DNA of 64,000 bases from Nocardioides rotundus (GCF_019931675.1 NZ_CP082922.1:1999001-2063000); one strand, 5' to 3'. Counted from the stretch's first letter, positions 53,706 through 62,123 are shown. Made by a program: numbers and translations. Notes: generated by a model not told the origin, from the sequence alone.

Positions 53706-54143
53706 ATGACGATGACCACGGCCGACACGATGGTCGGCATGAGCACCGACGACAAGCCCGCTGGCCCGCGGGCAGACCGGCCGAAGCGGCGCCGGTTCAC
53801 CGCTGACTACAAGGCTGCGATCCTGGCCGAGTACGACGAGGCCGACCGCGAGCAGCGCGGGGTGATCCTGCGACGAGAGGGCCTCTATTCCTCTCACATC
53901 GCCGAGTGGCGCAAGGCTGCCGAGGCGGGTGCGAGTGCCGCGCTCGGCCCGGCAGCCGGCTCGGCGAGGTCGCGACGCGAACGCGAGCTCGACCGCGAGA
54001 ACGCCCAACTGCGCGCACGCGCGGAGAAGGCCGAGGCCGAGCTCGCCCGGACTCAGGCGGCGCTGGATCTGGTGGGAAAAGCACACGCGCTCTTGGAGAC
54101 GCTCTCCGAGAGCGTGGGCATCGAGACGCGGCCGAAGCGGTGA
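53706..54143 (+). CDS. IS3-like transposase OrfA
   Basis: 145 residues from ATG 53706 (later in-frame ATGs at 53712, 53730 and 53739 are also possible). RPKRRRFTADYKAAILAEYD then GVILRREGLYSSHIAEWRKA is the helix-turn-helix part. A coiled coil follows (RRERELDRENAQLRARAEKA). This variant is usually paired with a DDE OrfB. It overlaps the orfB remnant that begins near its end. Confidence 0.8.
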   Translation: MTMTTADTMVGMSTDDKPAGPRADRPKRRRFTADYKAAILAEYDEADREQRGVILRREGLYSSHIAEWRKAAEAGASAALGPAAGSARSRRERELDRENAQLRARAEKAEAELARTQAALDLVGKAHALLETLSESVGIETRPKR

Positions 54144-55176
54144 TCGCACCGGCGGTCGCGCCGCTGGCCGAGGTCACCGATGTCGTCACGGCGTGCGGGC
54201 TGCTCGGCAGATCCCGAGCAAGCCACTACCGCGCGGTCAAGGAGGCCGAGCGGCGGGCCGCGTTGCCGTTCGGGCCAGAGCCAGCGCCGGCGCAAACGCC
54301 ACGGCCGACGCCGCCGAACGCGCTCTCGAGCGCCGAGCGGGACCGGGTGTACGCGGCCTTGACCGAGCCGAGGTTCGCCGACAAAGCGGTCGCGCAGATC
54401 TGGGCGGTCCTGCTGGACGAGGGTACCTACCTGTGCTCGATCTCCACGATGCACCGGATCCGGCGCGAACACGGCCTGGCTGGCGAACGCCGGCGTCAGG
54501 CGACCCACCCGCCGAAGAAGAAGCCCTGAACTCCTCGCGACCCGGCCCGGGCAGGTCTGGTCGTGGGACATCACCAAACTCCGCGGTCCCGGCCGCGGCC
54601 TCTACTACGACCTGTATGTGGTGATCGACATCTTCTCTCGTTACGTCGTCGGCTGGACCGTCGCCGCGTGCGAGGACTCCGAGATCGCCATGGCCATGCT
54701 CGAGGACGCGATGGGCAGACACGAGATCCCCGAGGCCGTTCACGCCGACCGGGGCACCTCGATGACCTCCAAACCGGTCGCGCAACTGCTCCTCGACCTC
54801 GGGGTGACCAGGTCGCACTCGCGTCCGCACGTCTCGAACGACAACCCCTACAGCGAAGCCGCGTTCAAGACCTTGAAGTACGCGCCCGTCTTCCCGACCG
54901 AGTTCGGATCGCTGCAGGATGCGCGGGCGTTCTGCGAGGAGTTCTTCGCGTACTACCAACCACGAGCACCGCCATGGTGGGATCGGCCTGCACACGCCGG
55001 CGTCAGTCCACTACGGCACCGCCACCGAGATCCGGGCACAGCGTCAAGCCACACTCGACCAGGCCTACGCGGCCAACCCCGAACGCTTCACCCGCCGGCC
55101 ACCGCTCGCGCCCAAGCTGCCGACCGCGGCCTGGATCAACCAGCCATCCCAGGAGGCCCTGATACAAACCGCCTGA
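54140..55176 (+). pseudogene. IS3-like transposase OrfB, two +1 frameshifts
   Basis: Piece 1 (to 54529) contains TDVVTACGLLGRSRASHYRA and RFADKAVAQIWAVLLDEGTY and ends KKKP at an early stop. An extra C (agccctga) there shifts the frame. Piece 2 carries the catalytic core WSWDITKLRG, VHADRGTSMTS and NPYSEAAFKTLKY. A second extra C (ctaccaacc) shifts it again near 54957. Piece 3 is NHEHRHGGIGLHTPASVHYG to the stop at 55176. All three acidic residues are present. With two C removed the protein would be complete, about 340 residues. Confidence 0.85.
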
Positions 55177-55230
55177 GCATCGAATGTCTCACCACGCTTG
55201 ACATCTTCCGTCGGGAGCGGTCTCCAACTC

Positions 55231-55252
55231 AAAGTGCGCCCAAAGTGCGCCC
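55231..55252 (+). repeat. Tandem AAAGTGCGCCC repeats beside the integrase region
   Basis: Two perfect head-to-tail copies of 11 bases (55231-55241, 55242-55252) in the 92-base gap between the IS3-like element and the end of the RNA methyltransferase gene. Short direct repeats like this often bind an integrase arm domain near an attachment site; that reading is an inference. Confidence 0.6.
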
Positions 55253-55295
55253 TATGCCCGGATTCTCGAAGTCGGCGCCAACACCCCGATTTGCA

Positions 55296-56564
55296 TCACC
55301 GCAGGTCAGAGCCGGTCTTCGTCAGCAAAGCGACGCATTCGACGTGGTGCGTCATCGGGAAGAGGTCGAAGGCCTCGATCCTCCGCGCCCGGTACCCGTG
55401 CTCGGCGAAGAAGGCCAGGTCTCGCGCCAGCGCCGCCGGGTCGCAGGCGACGTACGCCGCCGCACGCGGCCGCCTCTCTGCAACGGCCGCCACCACGGCG
55501 CGACCGGCGCCGGCCCGCGGCGGGTCGAGGACCACCAGGTCGACGGGCTCGACCGGTCCGCGGGCGAGCACCTCACCGACGTCCCCGCTGACGACCCGCG
55601 CCCCCTCGCCGAGGTTGCGGCGCGCATGCTCGGTCGCCCGCCGGTCCCCCTCGACGAGCGTGACCGGGGCATCCGCCCCGACCCGGTCCTGCAGGAATCG
55701 CGCGAACAGCCCGACCCCGCCGTACAGGTCGAGCACCGACTCCCCCGGCTGCGGCTCGAGCGTCGAGAGCACCGACTCGACCAGCACCCGCGGCGCCTCC
55801 GGGTGCACCTGCCAGAAGCCGTCGGCCGCCCGGGTGAACTCGTGCCCCGCCTCCTCGGCCGTGCCCTCACCCACCACGACCGTCTCCACCCGATCCCCCG
55901 TCGAGTCGGCGCCAATTCCCCTCGAGTCGGCGTTAGTTGACGCCGACTCGGGGTGAACAAGCGCCGACTCGGCGGTGATGGGGCAGTCGGCGGAGGGAAG
56001 GGGGACGACCTCATGGGAGCGGTGGCGGCGCAGGCCGACGCGGCCGTCGGGGGTGGTGGCGAAGCGGGTGCGGGTACGCCAGCGCAGCCCGTCGTCGGGC
56101 CGGCCGGGCACCGGGACCGCTCGGACCTCCAGCCCCCGCACCAGCTCGTCCTCGGGGTCCATGCCGCCCAGCCGGACCAGCTGCTCGCGCACCACGGCCG
56201 TCTTCAGGTCGCGCTGGACCGGAAGCGCCACGTGCTGGAAGTCGCAGCCGCCGCAGAGCCCCGGACCCGCGACCGGGCACGGCGCCTCCACCCGCTCGGG
56301 GGACGGCTCGAGCACCTCGACGGCGTCCGCGCGCCAGAAGCGGTCCCGCGTTCCCCCCTCGGTGACCTCCAGCACGACCCGCTCCCCCGGCAGCGCGTGC
56401 CGGACGAAGACCACCCGGGACTGCCCGTCCTCGACGGGCACCCGCGCCACGCAGTGCCCGCCGTGGGCGACCGGGCCCACCTCGGCCTCCAGCCGCCGGC
56501 CGACGACCGAGTCGCCGCGGGTACGCCGCGCGCGGGTCGCCCGCCGCGGGGTCCGTCGGGTCAA
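55296..56564 (-). CDS. TrmA/RumA-family 5-methyluridine RNA methyltransferase with TRAM domain
   Basis: 422 residues. An N-terminal TRAM RNA-binding domain (VGPVAHGGHCVARVPVEDGQ) and a Cys cluster (CPVAGPGLCGGCDFQHV) that could bind 4Fe-4S. The AdoMet fold has LDLYGGVGLFARFL, LDPPRAGAGRAV, catalytic cysteine in YVACDPAALARDL and glutamate in HHVECVALL. It methylates uridine in tRNA or rRNA. Its middle carries a small insertion (NADSRGIGADSTG region) encoded by a palindromic repeat. It is the boundary of the conserved chromosome. Confidence 0.9.
   Translation of the reverse strand: MTRRTPRRATRARRTRGDSVVGRRLEAEVGPVAHGGHCVARVPVEDGQSRVVFVRHALPGERVVLEVTEGGTRDRFWRADAVEVLEPSPERVEAPCPVAGPGLCGGCDFQHVALPVQRDLKTAVVREQLVRLGGMDPEDELVRGLEVRAVPVPGRPDDGLRWRTRTRFATTPDGRVGLRRHRSHEVVPLPSADCPITAESALVHPESASTNADSRGIGADSTGDRVETVVVGEGTAEEAGHEFTRAADGFWQVHPEAPRVLVESVLSTLEPQPGESVLDLYGGVGLFARFLQDRVGADAPVTLVEGDRRATEHARRNLGEGARVVSGDVGEVLARGPVEPVDLVVLDPPRAGAGRAVVAAVAERRPRAAAYVACDPAALARDLAFFAEHGYRARRIEAFDLFPMTHHVECVALLTKTGSDLR
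55901..55972 (-). repeat. REP-like palindromic repeat inside the RNA methyltransferase gene
   Basis: Four copies of the GAGTCGGCG motif: two direct (55903-55911, 55924-55932) and two inverted (55941-55949, 55962-55970). The central pair CGAGTCGGCGT and ACGCCGACTCG is a perfect 11-base inverted repeat with a 6-base loop. It is read through in frame, giving the ASTNADSRGIGADSTG segment. Confidence 0.85.
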
Positions 56565-58600
56565 TCGTCCCAGCCCCAGTTGACCGAGTCCGAGGAGTCC
56601 TGCACCCGACCCCGGCGCAGGTCGCCGGCGTGCGGCCGGCTGAGCTCACGACGCGAGCGCTCCTTGGCCCGGGCCGAGGACCGCAGCTGGTAGGGCACGG
56701 AGATGACCATGACCCCGGGGGTGAACAGCAGCCGCCCCTTGAGCCGCAGGGCGTTCTGGTTGTGCAGCAGCTGCTCCCACCAGCGCCCCACGACGTACTC
56801 CGGGATATAGACCGCGACCACCCCGCGCGGGTTGGCCTTCCGGATCTCGGTGGCGTAGTCGACGATCGGCCGGGCGATCTCGCGGTACGGCGAGTGCAGG
56901 ACCTTGAGCGGCACCGGGATCTGCCGCTCGTCCCATTCCTTGAGGAGCTGGTCGGTCTGCTTCTGGTCGATGGAGACCGCGACCGCCTCCAGGGCGTTGG
57001 GCCGCGCCGCGGTCGCGAAGGCCAGGGCGCGCAGAGTCGGCTTGTGCAGCTTGGAGACCAGCACGATGGCGTGCACCCGGGTCGGCAGCACCCGGTCCTC
57101 CTCGTCGGCCGCGAGCTCCACCTCGACGTTGTTGTAGTGCCCGTCGATCCCCTTCATGACCAGGAAGAAGAAGAGCATCGCCAAGATGGTGATCCACGCG
57201 CCGGAGAGGAACTTGGTGACCAGCACGATCACCAGGACCATCGCGGTCATGCCCAGGCCGAAGGTGTTGATCGCCCGGGCCCTCTGCATCCGCCGGCGGA
57301 CGGCCGGGTCGTGCTCGGTCGCCAGGTGCCTCGTCCAGTGCCGGATCATCCCCAGCTGGCTGAGGTTGAAGGAGACGAAGACGCCGACGATGTAGAGCTG
57401 GATCAGCCGGGTCGTCTCGGCGTCGAAGACCTCGATCAGGATGATAGACATCACCGCGAGGAAGACGATGCCGTTGGAGTAGGCGAGCCGGTCCCCGCGC
57501 GCCCCCAACGACCGCGGCGCCAGGCCGTCGTTGGCCAGGATCGAGCCGAGCACCGGGAAGCCGTTGAAGGCGGTGTTCGCGGCCAGCACCAGGATCACGC
57601 CGGTCACCGTGACGACGAAGTAGAAGCCGGGCGGGAAGTGGTCGAAGACGCCGGCGGCGATCTGGGAAATCACCGGGTGCTGCTCGTAGCCCTCCGGGGC
57701 GCCCACGAGGCGCTCGAGCTCGCGCGGCTCGACGTACCGAATGCTCATCTGGTTGGCGAGCACGATGACGCTCATCATCATGCTGATGGCGATCAGCCCC
57801 AGGAGCAGCAGCGTGGTCGCGGCGTTGGCCGACTTCGGCCGCTTGAACGCCGGCACGCCGTTGGAGATCGCCTCGACGCCGGTGAGCGCCGCGCAGCCGG
57901 AGGAGAAGGCGCGCGCGAGGAGGAACACCAGGGCGGCCGTCGTCAGCGGCTCCTCCCACCCGGGGGCGGACTCGATCCGCAGGTTCGCGCTTTCGGCCTG
58001 CGGGAGCGAACCGGTCAGCAGTTGGAACAGGCCGTAGACGCACATGCCGAAGATGGCGAACATGAAGGCGTACGTCGGCACCGCGAAGAAGGTGCCCGAC
58101 TCGCGCACGCCCCGCAGGTTCATCGCGGCCAGCAGCACCACCGCCACGCTGGCCACCGTCGCCTCGTGCCCGATGAGCGCGGGGATCGCCCCGGCGGCGT
58201 ACTGCGCGGCCGAGGAGATCGACACCGCGACGGTGAGCACGTAGTCGACCAGCAGCGCACTGGCCACGGTCACCCCCGCGTTGCGCCCCAGGTTGACCGT
58301 GGCGACCTCGTAGTCGCCGCCGCCGGAGGGGTAGGCGTGCACCGTCTGCCGGTAGGACGCGACCACGGTGAGCATGACGATCGCGACGGCGAGGCCGATC
58401 TTCCACGAGAAGGCATAGGCCCACGCGCCGGAGATGGCCAACATGATGAAGACCTCGTCGGGCGCGTAGGCCACCGAGGACAGCGCGTCGGACGCGAAGA
58501 CCGGCAGCGCGATCCGCTTGGGCAGCAGCGTCTCTCCCAGCTGGGAGCTGCGCAGCTTGCGACCCAGCAGGATCCGCTTGGAGACGTCACCGGCACCCAC
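56561..58600 (-). CDS. APC-superfamily permease, KimA-like
   Basis: 679 residues from GTG 58600; the frame is open upstream, but that DNA belongs to the divergent trkA promoter and gene. About 12 helices begin after KRIALPVFASDALSSVAYAP, with PSGGGDYEVATVNLGRNAGV next. A cytoplasmic C-terminal domain (RVHAIVLVSKLHKPTLRALA, VYIPEYVVGRWWEQLLHNQN) is USP-like. KimA-type members import potassium; the adjacent divergent TrkA pair supports that reading. The C-terminal tail is Ser/Arg-rich. It overlaps the methyltransferase gene by four bases. Confidence 0.85.
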   Translation of the reverse strand: MGAGDVSKRILLGRKLRSSQLGETLLPKRIALPVFASDALSSVAYAPDEVFIMLAISGAWAYAFSWKIGLAVAIVMLTVVASYRQTVHAYPSGGGDYEVATVNLGRNAGVTVASALLVDYVLTVAVSISSAAQYAAGAIPALIGHEATVASVAVVLLAAMNLRGVRESGTFFAVPTYAFMFAIFGMCVYGLFQLLTGSLPQAESANLRIESAPGWEEPLTTAALVFLLARAFSSGCAALTGVEAISNGVPAFKRPKSANAATTLLLLGLIAISMMMSVIVLANQMSIRYVEPRELERLVGAPEGYEQHPVISQIAAGVFDHFPPGFYFVVTVTGVILVLAANTAFNGFPVLGSILANDGLAPRSLGARGDRLAYSNGIVFLAVMSIILIEVFDAETTRLIQLYIVGVFVSFNLSQLGMIRHWTRHLATEHDPAVRRRMQRARAINTFGLGMTAMVLVIVLVTKFLSGAWITILAMLFFFLVMKGIDGHYNNVEVELAADEEDRVLPTRVHAIVLVSKLHKPTLRALAFATAARPNALEAVAVSIDQKQTDQLLKEWDERQIPVPLKVLHSPYREIARPIVDYATEIRKANPRGVVAVYIPEYVVGRWWEQLLHNQNALRLKGRLLFTPGVMVISVPYQLRSSARAKERSRRELSRPHAGDLRRGRVQDSSDSVNWGWDD

Positions 58601-58625
58601 GAGGCGACAGGATACGGTGATCCTC

Positions 58626-59288
58626 GTGCATGTCGTGATCATGGGATGCGGCCGCGTCGGATCGACGCTCGCTCGCAGCCTGGAGGACCGCAACCACACC
58701 GTCTCGGTCATCGACTCCGAACCGGACGCCTTCCGCCGACTCGGGCCGTCGTTCAACGGCGACAAGGTGCTCGGGTACGGCTTCGACCAGGCGGTCCTGG
58801 AGAAGGCGGGGATCCGCCGCGCGGACGCATTCGCGGCCGTCTCCAGCGGCGACAACTCCAACATCATCGCGGCCCGGGTCGCCCGGGAGACCTTCGGCAT
58901 CGGCCAGGTGGTGGCGCGGATCTACGACCCCGGCCGCGCGGAGGTCTACCAGCGGCTGGGCATCACCACGGTCGCCACGGTGAAGTGGACCTCCGACCAG
59001 GTGCTCCGCCGGCTGCTGCCCGCGGGCGCCGAGCCCGACTACCGCGACCCGTCGGGGACGATCCGGCTGGACCAGGTGCCGGTGCCCGAGGCGTGGGTGG
59101 GCCATCGCACCATCCACTTCCAGGAGCAGTCCCGCAGCCGGATCGCGTGGATCGACCGGCTCGGCGAGGGGATGCTGCCCAACCGGGACTCGGTGCTGCA
59201 GGAGGGCGACCTGATCCACCTGGTCATCCGGGAGGAGAACGCCGCACACACCTACGGGGTCCTCAAGAGCGGACCGGAGGAGAGCTGA
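58626..59288 (+). CDS. TrkA-type potassium regulatory protein (CeoB-like)
   Basis: 220 residues from GTG 58626 (GTG 58617 is an alternative). The RCK-N Rossmann domain opens HVVIMGCGRVGSTLARSLED, with NAD-binding GCGRVGS and the acidic residue in VIDSEPDAF. SSGDNSNIIAARVARETFGI follows, then an RCK-C domain. It is divergent from the permease gene, 25 bases apart, and one base before the second TrkA gene. TrkA proteins gate potassium uptake in response to nucleotides. Confidence 0.9.
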   Translation: MHVVIMGCGRVGSTLARSLEDRNHTVSVIDSEPDAFRRLGPSFNGDKVLGYGFDQAVLEKAGIRRADAFAAVSSGDNSNIIAARVARETFGIGQVVARIYDPGRAEVYQRLGITTVATVKWTSDQVLRRLLPAGAEPDYRDPSGTIRLDQVPVPEAWVGHRTIHFQEQSRSRIAWIDRLGEGMLPNRDSVLQEGDLIHLVIREENAAHTYGVLKSGPEES

Positions 59289-59289
59289 C

Positions 59290-59961
59290 ATGCGGGTCGC
59301 CATCGCCGGCGCGGGTGCCGTGGGGCGCTCGATCGCCCGGGAGCTGATCGTCAACGGGCACGACGTACTCCTCATCGACAAGAAGGCCGACGCGATCAAG
59401 CCCGAGCGCGTCCCGGACGCCGAGTGGCTGCTCGCGGACTCCTGCGAGCTCTCATCGCTGGAGGAGGCGCGCCTCGAGCACTGCGACGTCGTCATCGCCG
59501 CGACCGGTGACGACAAGGTCAACCTGGTCACCTCGCTGCTGGCCAAGACCGAGTTCGGCGTGCCCCGCACCGTGGGCCGGGTCAACCACCCGAACAACGA
59601 GTGGCTGTTCACCGAGGCGTGGGGCGTCGACGTCAACGTCTCGACGCCGAGGATCATGTCGGCGCTGGTGGAGGAGGCGGTCAGCGTGGGCGACCTGGTC
59701 CGGCTGTTCACCTTCCGCCAGGGCAACGCCAACCTGGTCGAGCTGACGCTGCCGGCGGAGTCGCCGTACGTCGGGAAGCCCAACGGGCTGATCCCGCTCC
59801 CGGAGAACTGCGCACTGGTCACGATCCTGCGGGACGGGCAGGTCTACACCCCCGACGCGGAGCAGCCCATCGAGGCGGGCGACGAGCTGCTCTTCGTCGC
59901 CTCGCCGGAGTCCGAGGGCGAGCTGCAGTCGCTGCTGGCCCCGCGCGCGGCCAAGGAGTAG
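59290..59961 (+). CDS. TrkA-type potassium regulatory protein (CeoC-like)
   Basis: 223 residues. RCK-N domain starts RVAIAGAGAVGRSIARELIV, with DVLLIDKKADAIK as the ribose-binding acidic loop. RCK-C domain ends AGDELLFVASPESEGELQSL. The two TrkA proteins probably form a complex that controls a K+ transporter, perhaps the adjacent permease. It begins one base after the previous stop. Confidence 0.9.
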   Translation: MRVAIAGAGAVGRSIARELIVNGHDVLLIDKKADAIKPERVPDAEWLLADSCELSSLEEARLEHCDVVIAATGDDKVNLVTSLLAKTEFGVPRTVGRVNHPNNEWLFTEAWGVDVNVSTPRIMSALVEEAVSVGDLVRLFTFRQGNANLVELTLPAESPYVGKPNGLIPLPENCALVTILRDGQVYTPDAEQPIEAGDELLFVASPESEGELQSLLAPRAAKE

Positions 59962-60015
59962 GTCGGGCCGTGTTCGCTCGCCGCAGCGTCATACGTCCCG
60001 GAGAACCGCTTCCTC

Positions 60016-61329
60016 TGTCGTGTCCGGGGACATCGGTGACACATATGTCTCAGGACATCGGTGACACTAGCGGTCTTGGGGTTGGTAGCGGCGGTTGTAG
60101 TCGAGGGTGAGGCTGCGGAGGAGCTCGTCGCCGGTGAAGATGGCAACGAAGGCGCCGGTGCGGAAGACGGTGACTGGCTTTCCGGCGTGTTTTCTTCCGA
60201 GGCCGATGAGGCGTCCGTCGAGGCCGACGGAGCCGGTGGCGCTGACCAGCTGTCGGGTCAGGATGGTGGTCGCCGGGGGTAGGTCGGGGACGGTGGCGAA
60301 TGGGCCGAGGTCGAAGCGTTGGTGTGGGGTGAGCTTGGCGAGCACCTTGTTGCGGCGGTTGTTGTAGCCATCGCGGTACTCGTCGAGTAGTGCTTGGAAT
60401 TCGGCGATGCTGCTGACTAAGGGACGCCGTTTGAGCCACTTTTGGACCCGCTGGTGGGCTCGCTCGTTCTTGCCGCAGGTTTGGGGGTGAGAGACCCGGG
60501 AGGTGATCGCGTGCACCCCGAGGTCGGTCAGGTTGCGCTCGAAGACACTGATCCACCCGCGTCGTTTGCCCGAGAACGCCGACCCGTTGTCGCTGAGCAG
60601 CTGGACGGGCAACCCGTAGCGTTCCACCGCCAGGCAGAAGGTCGCCCAGATGTCGCTGCCGTTCTCCGACACCGCTGCCTGCAGGGCCAAGTCCGTGCGC
60701 GAGCAGTCGTCGGTCAACTGCAGCACCGTGACCGTCTCGCCGGTGGCAAGCTGGTACTCAAACCCGTCGAACTGCCACAGCGCGTTGACCTCGCTGCGCT
60801 CGAAGCGCCGGGAGCCACGACGTGGCTTGCGTTGAGGAACCTTGACCAACTGGCCCCGCTGGTCGAAGACCCGATTGACCGTGGACCGAGCCGGCAACGG
60901 ACGGTCGGCGGGCCAAGAGGAGGTCCCGGCCTCGATCTGTTCCTCCAACCGCATCAACACCGCGTCCGCGCCGTAGTCCCACCCCGCCTCGGCCTCGTGC
61001 TTACGGATCGCGATCAACACATCCTCAAGCGCGGCGGGGAGTCTTGTCGGTGAGCGCCGCGGGCGACGCGAGTCGGGGTAGAACCCCTCCACGCCACGGG
61101 CCCTGAACCGCTTCACATAGTCGTAGAACATCTTGCGGCTGATCCCCAGCTCGCGACAGATCCTCGACACGTTCTGCTTCGGACCCGGCGCGACGTGAGC
61201 AGCAACCGCTGCCGCCACCGCAGCATCCACGGCAACCCCATCTCTGGCCATCCCTGATAGTGACGACCAACCTCAGGTGTTACCGATGTCCCCGGACTTC
61301 AACTGTTACCGATGTGCTCGGACTTCACA
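60016..61329 (-). mobile_element. IS481-family insertion sequence
   Basis: 1314 bp, flanked by the 16-base direct repeat GGAGAACCGCTTCCTC (60000-60015 and 61330-61345), consistent with the long target duplications some IS481 elements make. Each end carries two tandem copies of a GTCCGGGGACATCGGTRACA-like motif: at 60021-60039 and 60049-60065 on the left, mirrored at 61274-61320 on the right. The transposase is on the minus strand and complete. Confidence 0.92.
60067..61251 (-). CDS. IS481-family transposase
   Basis: 394 residues. N-terminal HTH (SRICRELGISRKMFYDYVKR), a second helix-turn region, and the rve core with acidic residues in ALWQFDGFEY, VQLLSDNGSAF and CGKNERAHQR. The C-terminal domain has the beta-strand GRKHAGKPVTVF region. 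Full length and probably active. Confidence 0.94.
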   Translation of the reverse strand: MARDGVAVDAAVAAAVAAHVAPGPKQNVSRICRELGISRKMFYDYVKRFRARGVEGFYPDSRRPRRSPTRLPAALEDVLIAIRKHEAEAGWDYGADAVLMRLEEQIEAGTSSWPADRPLPARSTVNRVFDQRGQLVKVPQRKPRRGSRRFERSEVNALWQFDGFEYQLATGETVTVLQLTDDCSRTDLALQAAVSENGSDIWATFCLAVERYGLPVQLLSDNGSAFSGKRRGWISVFERNLTDLGVHAITSRVSHPQTCGKNERAHQRVQKWLKRRPLVSSIAEFQALLDEYRDGYNNRRNKVLAKLTPHQRFDLGPFATVPDLPPATTILTRQLVSATGSVGLDGRLIGLGRKHAGKPVTVFRTGAFVAIFTGDELLRSLTLDYNRRYQPQDR

Positions 61330-61376
61330 GGAGAACCGCTTCCTCAGAACGTATGACGTCCCAGGGGAGGCGGGCG

Positions 61377-62123
61377 TCAGGAGGCCGGCGGCGGCTGGCG
61401 TACGTCGACGGCGCGGTGCACGCTGCGCGGGTCGGCGACGGGCGTGTGGTTGCGCGCCAGCAGCCACGTCATGAGCGCCGCGGCTCCCAGCTTGAGCGGC
61501 CAGCCGAGGCCGTAGCGCAGGGTGCCGAGCAGGAGGACCGCCCGAGCCGGGTCGATGGCCTCGAAGTGGCCCATCAGCCACACCGGTCCTTGGAGCGCCA
61601 CCCCGACGATGCTGGGCATCGCCATCGCCCAGGTCAGCCGGGTGCAGAGCGTGACGATCTGCGGGTCCTCCCGCCAGGCGGTGGGGTCCCCGGTCACGCT
61701 GCCGAGCATGAACCCGACGGCCGGCCAGCGGGTCAGGCAGCTGAGCGCGAGCAGCACGGACATGACGCTGCTGACCAGGATGCCGGGGAGGAAGAAGGCG
61801 AGCGCCTGGTCGTTGGCGTCCCCGCCCCCGCGCGCGGCCATCCACACGAACAGCCAGCCGATACCGATGCCGAACAGCGCGTTGAGCGCGAACTGCGGTG
61901 TGGAGCGCTGCACCACCCGCACCCCGAGAAGGACGGCGGCCAGGGCGATGCTGACCACCAGGGCGAGGCGTAGGTCGCGGGTCGCGAACCAGACGATGGT
62001 GAACAGGAGCGCCGGGACGCCGGCCTCGAGCATGCCGCGGCGCCCCCCGAGGGCCCGGGCCAGCTGGCCGCGGACGACCTGCTCGACGGTCTCCACGGTG
62101 GCAGGAGGCGGGGTGTCGCTCAC
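61377..62123 (-). CDS. DUF3159 membrane protein
   Basis: 248 residues, five to six helices: GVPALLFTIVWFATRDLRLA, LNALFGIGIGWLFVWMAARG, AFFLPGILVSSVMSVLLALS and LGWPLKLGAAALMTWLLARN. An actinobacterial family of unknown role, corresponding in place to Rv2693c. It overlaps the OB-fold gene by four bases, so both share a transcript. Confidence 0.88.
   Translation of the reverse strand: MSDTPPPATVETVEQVVRGQLARALGGRRGMLEAGVPALLFTIVWFATRDLRLALVVSIALAAVLLGVRVVQRSTPQFALNALFGIGIGWLFVWMAARGGGDANDQALAFFLPGILVSSVMSVLLALSCLTRWPAVGFMLGSVTGDPTAWREDPQIVTLCTRLTWAMAMPSIVGVALQGPVWLMGHFEAIDPARAVLLLGTLRYGLGWPLKLGAAALMTWLLARNHTPVADPRSVHRAVDVRQPPPAS

Larger units (their letters stand above)
53633..55203 (+). mobile_element. 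IS3-like insertion sequence with a frameshifted orfB
   Basis: About 1.57 kb. A left end near 53633 (TGTGCGTCAGGCTGGGGTGG) and the reverse complement of the right end (TGTCAAGCGTGGTGAGACA, 55185-55203) share an approximate inverted repeat; exact ends and target duplication are not resolved. It contains an intact orfA and an orfB broken by two single-base insertions, so it is not autonomous. It lies between the integrase and the 3' end of the RNA methyltransferase gene. Confidence 0.65.
59987..61358. terminator. Intergenic palindrome split by an IS481-family element
   Basis: CGTCATACGT (59987-59996) and ACGTATGACG (61349-61358) form a perfect 10-base inverted repeat once the insertion at 60016-61329 and one 16-base repeat are removed; the loop would then be 22 bases. 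It lies between convergent genes (trkA end 59961 and the DUF3159 gene end 61377), fitting a two-way terminator. No T-run is seen, so the function is an inference. Confidence 0.65.

Noticed and set aside
53528..55300. tRNA gene as the integration target
   Set aside because: No cloverleaf or TPsiC-arm-like sequence (gttcnantc pattern with stem) is visible next to the integrase.
58601..58625. c-di-AMP (ydaO-type) riboswitch before the KimA-like permease
   Set aside because: Only 25 bases separate the divergent start codons, too short for such an RNA on that side.
56630..59347. A 905-codon open frame on + opposite the APC permease
   Set aside because: Low-complexity Asp/Gly/Arg/His translation with no domain; the permease and trkA frames explain the DNA.
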